From an uncultured Collinsella sp. (GTDB lineage: Bacteria; Actinomycetota; Coriobacteriia; Coriobacteriales; Coriobacteriaceae), in contig UQSC01000081.1 in the NCBI GenBank assembly GCA_900543615.1, forward strand, positions 1-8,190: a DNA stretch of 8,190 bases, in the 5' to 3' direction. The notes under the pieces were generated by a model, which saw nothing but the letters and a program-made list of their open reading frames with translations, did no database searches and was not told the origin of the DNA. This document shows, piece after piece, positions 6,405 through 8,190 of this stretch. The position numbers were made by a program, and so were the translations under genes. Position 1 is the first letter of the stretch. Each line of letters begins with the position of its first letter.

Positions 6405-6432
6405 GCGCCCGGACGCCAAAACGTCCGAGCGC
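6405..6432 (-). terminator. GC-rich hairpin between the STAS gene and tatA
   Basis: Arms 6405-6415 and 6422-6432 form an 11-bp stem with a 6-base loop. In minus-strand RNA the single mismatch becomes a G-U wobble, so all 11 positions pair (on the plus strand it would be C-A). This strand bias, and the position 45 nt after the STAS stop, fit a transcriptional stop for the upstream gene. The sequence after the stem (UAUACUUGACC) is not a U tract, so it is not a classical intrinsic terminator. It could instead be a processing site or an operator overlapping the putative tatA promoter. Confidence 0.45.
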
Positions 6433-6476
6433 ATCACAAACATATGCCAAACGGCACGCCCTTTTGGGGGCAAAGA

Positions 6477-6791
6477 TTATGCAGCGGTGATCGAAATCTC
6501 TTGGTCGACACCCAACAGCTGAACCACGCGCATCACCGGAGGCTGCACATTGGTGCAGCTAAAGCGCTTACCGTGGTCGACCGCGTGGTGCGCGGCGCCC
6601 ACAAGCACGCCAATGCCCGTCGAATCGATGTAGCTCACCTGGGCAAAATCGAGCTCAACGGCCTCAGTGGGCTGCTCGAGCGCCAGGTCGATGGCATTAC
6701 GCAGGCTATCGGCGTTAGAGATATCGATCTCGCCGGTGACCTTAATGGTGTAGAGCTCTGGCGTGGGGTTGGTGGAAATACCCAAATCCAT
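6477..6791 (-). CDS. STAS-domain anti-sigma factor antagonist (SpoIIAA/RsbV-like)
   Basis: A 104-residue single-domain STAS protein. The landmark VSYIDSTGIGVLV (52-64) contains the Asp-Ser pair D56-S57; S57 aligns with the serine phosphorylated by the partner anti-sigma kinase in SpoIIAA and RsbV. The strand TIKVTGEIDISNAD (15-28) is also typical. In the unphosphorylated form such proteins bind the anti-sigma factor and free a sigma factor; here no kinase, phosphatase or sigma gene is next to it, so the partner is unknown. The start ATG has AAAGGAG 7 nt upstream. It lies 65 nt after the aminotransferase gene in the same direction and may be cotranscribed with it, and a hairpin separates it from tatA. 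A role in polar-lipid or transport regulation, as in other STAS families, is less likely for a free-standing domain. Confidence 0.88.
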   Translation of the reverse strand: MDLGISTNPTPELYTIKVTGEIDISNADSLRNAIDLALEQPTEAVELDFAQVSYIDSTGIGVLVGAAHHAVDHGKRFSCTNVQPPVMRVVQLLGVDQEISITAA

Positions 6792-6856
6792 GTATACGCT
6801 CCTTTACGTATCGAAAGTGCGGATAGTACTGGGCCGGACTTGCGGGGCCATACGCG

Positions 6857-8140
6857 CTAGGCGCGCTCGGCACGCGCAAGCTCGGCAGTGACGAGCTTGA
6901 CGGCCAGCACCAGCACATCGAGCGCGGCCTCCAGGTCCTCGACCGTGGGATAGCTCGGCGCGATGCGGATGTTGGTGTCGCGCGGGTCCTTGCCATAGGG
7001 CCAGGTAGCACCGGCCGGCGTGAGCTTGACGCCCAGGTCGGCGCAAAGCGCGGCGACCTTCTGGGCCGAGCCCTCGGGACCATCGAAGCTCACAAAGTAG
7101 CCGCCGCGGGGGTGCGTCCAGGTGGCACAGCCCGTGTCGCCCAAGCCCTCGGTGAGCTTGCGCTCGACGGCCTCAAAGCGCGGGCGCAGGAACTCGGCAT
7201 GCTTTTTCATGTGCTCCTTGACCGCCTCGATGGTGGGAAGGAAGCGCACGTGACGCAGCTGGTTGAGCTTGTCGGCGCTGATGAGGCCGGCCTTCAGGCG
7301 CTTGGAGAACTCGGCGATAACCGCGGGGCTCGCACCGATAAAGCCGATGCCGGCGCCCGGGAAGGTGATCTTGGACGTCGAGGCGAATGCCACCACGCGA
7401 TCCTCGGTGCCCGCCGCGCGAGCGAGGTCAAAGATGTTGGCGAGCTCGTCGGTCTCGTCGTACAGGTCGTGCACGCAGTAGGCGTTGTCCCAGAAGATGC
7501 GGAAATCGGGCGCGGCCGTGGGCATCTCGACCAGGCGGCGCACAGTGTCCTCGCTAAAGGTGATGCCCGTGGGGTTGGAATACTTGGGCACGCACCAGAT
7601 ACCCTTGATGGAATCGTCGGCGGCAACCAGGCGCTCGATCTCGTCCATGTCGGGGCCGTTGTCGGTCATCGCGACGGGGACGTTCTCGATGCCCAAGTCG
7701 GCGGTGATGCCAAAGTGGCGATCGTAGCCGGGAACAGGGCACAGGAACTTGACCTTCTTGCCGTCGTGCGCGGCCTCGTAGGCGTCCCAGGGCTCGCTGC
7801 CGCACGAGCCACAGCGCCAGAACATGCCGGCAATGTCATGCTCGATCAAAAGGCTCGACGAACCCAGCACGAGCGTCTGCTCGGCGGGGCAGCCCAGGAA
7901 CTCCCCCGCTAGCTTGCGTGCCGAGGGAATGCCCTCAAAGCAGCCGTAGTTGGAACAATCGACGTTGCCGTCGTGCAGATCGGCGTCGGCATTGAGGATA
8001 TCGAGCATGGGGCGCGAGATGTCCACCTGGGAGGGCGACGGCTTGCCGCGGGCCATATCGAGCGCCAGGCCCTTGGCCTTGACCTCGGCGACCTCGGTTT
8101 TGAGCGCCTCGATGGCGGCATCGAGTTCGGTGGTTTCCAT
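6857..8140 (-). CDS. PLP-dependent aspartate aminotransferase, class Ic (5' end uncertain)
   Basis: A fold-type I aminotransferase, 427 residues from the ATG at 8140. Motifs follow the class Ic aspartate aminotransferase group (the Aminotran_MocR Pfam family, as in the Corynebacterium glutamicum enzyme): DMARGKPS (28-35), CPVPGYDRHFGIT, GPDMDEIE, SNPTG with N189, FWDNAYCVH with D218 (pairs with the pyridine nitrogen) and Y221, STSKIT with the Schiff-base lysine K257, and NIRIAPS with R392, which should bind the substrate carboxylate. The probable reaction is L-aspartate plus 2-oxoglutarate to oxaloacetate plus glutamate in the cytoplasm. Only 12 genomic bases (8141-8152, in-frame codons for IYQK) remain before the adapter, and they hold no good ribosome binding site. 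The true start may therefore be a few codons beyond the contig edge. Any extension to 8167 (MYKRQ) is adapter sequence. Confidence 0.9.
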   Translation of the reverse strand: METTELDAAIEALKTEVAEVKAKGLALDMARGKPSPSQVDISRPMLDILNADADLHDGNVDCSNYGCFEGIPSARKLAGEFLGCPAEQTLVLGSSSLLIEHDIAGMFWRCGSCGSEPWDAYEAAHDGKKVKFLCPVPGYDRHFGITADLGIENVPVAMTDNGPDMDEIERLVAADDSIKGIWCVPKYSNPTGITFSEDTVRRLVEMPTAAPDFRIFWDNAYCVHDLYDETDELANIFDLARAAGTEDRVVAFASTSKITFPGAGIGFIGASPAVIAEFSKRLKAGLISADKLNQLRHVRFLPTIEAVKEHMKKHAEFLRPRFEAVERKLTEGLGDTGCATWTHPRGGYFVSFDGPEGSAQKVAALCADLGVKLTPAGATWPYGKDPRDTNIRIAPSYPTVEDLEAALDVLVLAVKLVTAELARAERA

Positions 8141-8152
8141 CTTCTGGTAGAT

Positions 8153-8190
8153 CTGTCTCTTATACACATCTCCGAGCCCACGAGACCGAG
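8153..8190. other. Nextera/Tn5 sequencing adapter left on the contig end
   Basis: Bases 8153-8171 are the 19-base Tn5 mosaic end (CTGTCTCTTATACACATCT) and 8172-8186 are CCGAGCCCACGAGAC, the remainder of the Illumina Nextera read-2 adapter. The last four bases, CGAG, would be the start of the i7 index. This is read-through of a library fragment, not genome sequence, and true genomic sequence ends at about 8152. It creates false ORF starts on the minus strand. Confidence 0.98.

Noticed and set aside
6459..6471. Short inverted repeat GCCC/GGGC just after the STAS stop codon
   Set aside because: A stem of about 4 bp with no U tract is too weak to call a terminator; the larger hairpin at 6405-6432 is the better candidate.
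7112..7912. Plus-strand open frame of 266 codons opposite the aminotransferase
   Set aside because: Antisense shadow of a gene with complete PLP-enzyme motifs; its own translation shows no family features.
7909..8181. Minus-strand open frame beginning MGSEMCIRDR
   Set aside because: Its start lies in the Nextera adapter and the remainder is the wrong frame of the aminotransferase gene.

Overview
The window looks like one end of a metagenomic or draft-genome contig from a high-GC gut actinomycete of the class Coriobacteriia, with Collinsella or a close relative as my best guess. I infer this from the codon usage, the gene content (an archaeal-type topoisomerase I with a lysine-rich tail, HypA/HypB beside Tat genes, a class Ic aspartate aminotransferase) and the palindromic repeat near position 1100. 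No marker gene proves it. The last 38 bases (8153-8190) are not genomic: they match the Tn5 mosaic end plus the Nextera read-2 adapter.

Layout: one plus-strand gene (50-1048) encodes a small membrane protein with an N-terminal zinc ribbon, preceded by a TATAAT box. It converges with a minus-strand block that fills the rest of the window. Between the two lie an inverted pair of 31-base palindromic units (1067-1124) and a bidirectional intrinsic terminator (1127-1168). Read in their own direction, the minus-strand genes are: a class Ic aspartate aminotransferase (its 5' end close to or beyond the genomic edge), a STAS-domain anti-sigma-factor antagonist, then tatA/B, tatC, hypA, hypB and topA.

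The tatA/B-tatC-hypA-hypB run is tightly coupled: a 1-nt overlap, a 6-nt gap, then a 20-nt overlap, with ribosome binding sites placed inside the upstream genes. topA follows after 54 nt with no visible terminator, so it is probably part of the same transcript. Biologically this joins the twin-arginine translocase, which exports folded cofactor-loaded proteins such as many [NiFe]-hydrogenases, with the two factors that load nickel into those hydrogenases. No hydrogenase structural gene and no hypC/D/E/F is in the window.

I found no tRNA, rRNA, CRISPR array, prophage or insertion sequence. The noteworthy items are the palindromic repeat dimer, the archaeal-type TopA with a histone-H1-like tail and a TTG start, the Tat/Hyp coupling, and the adapter contamination.
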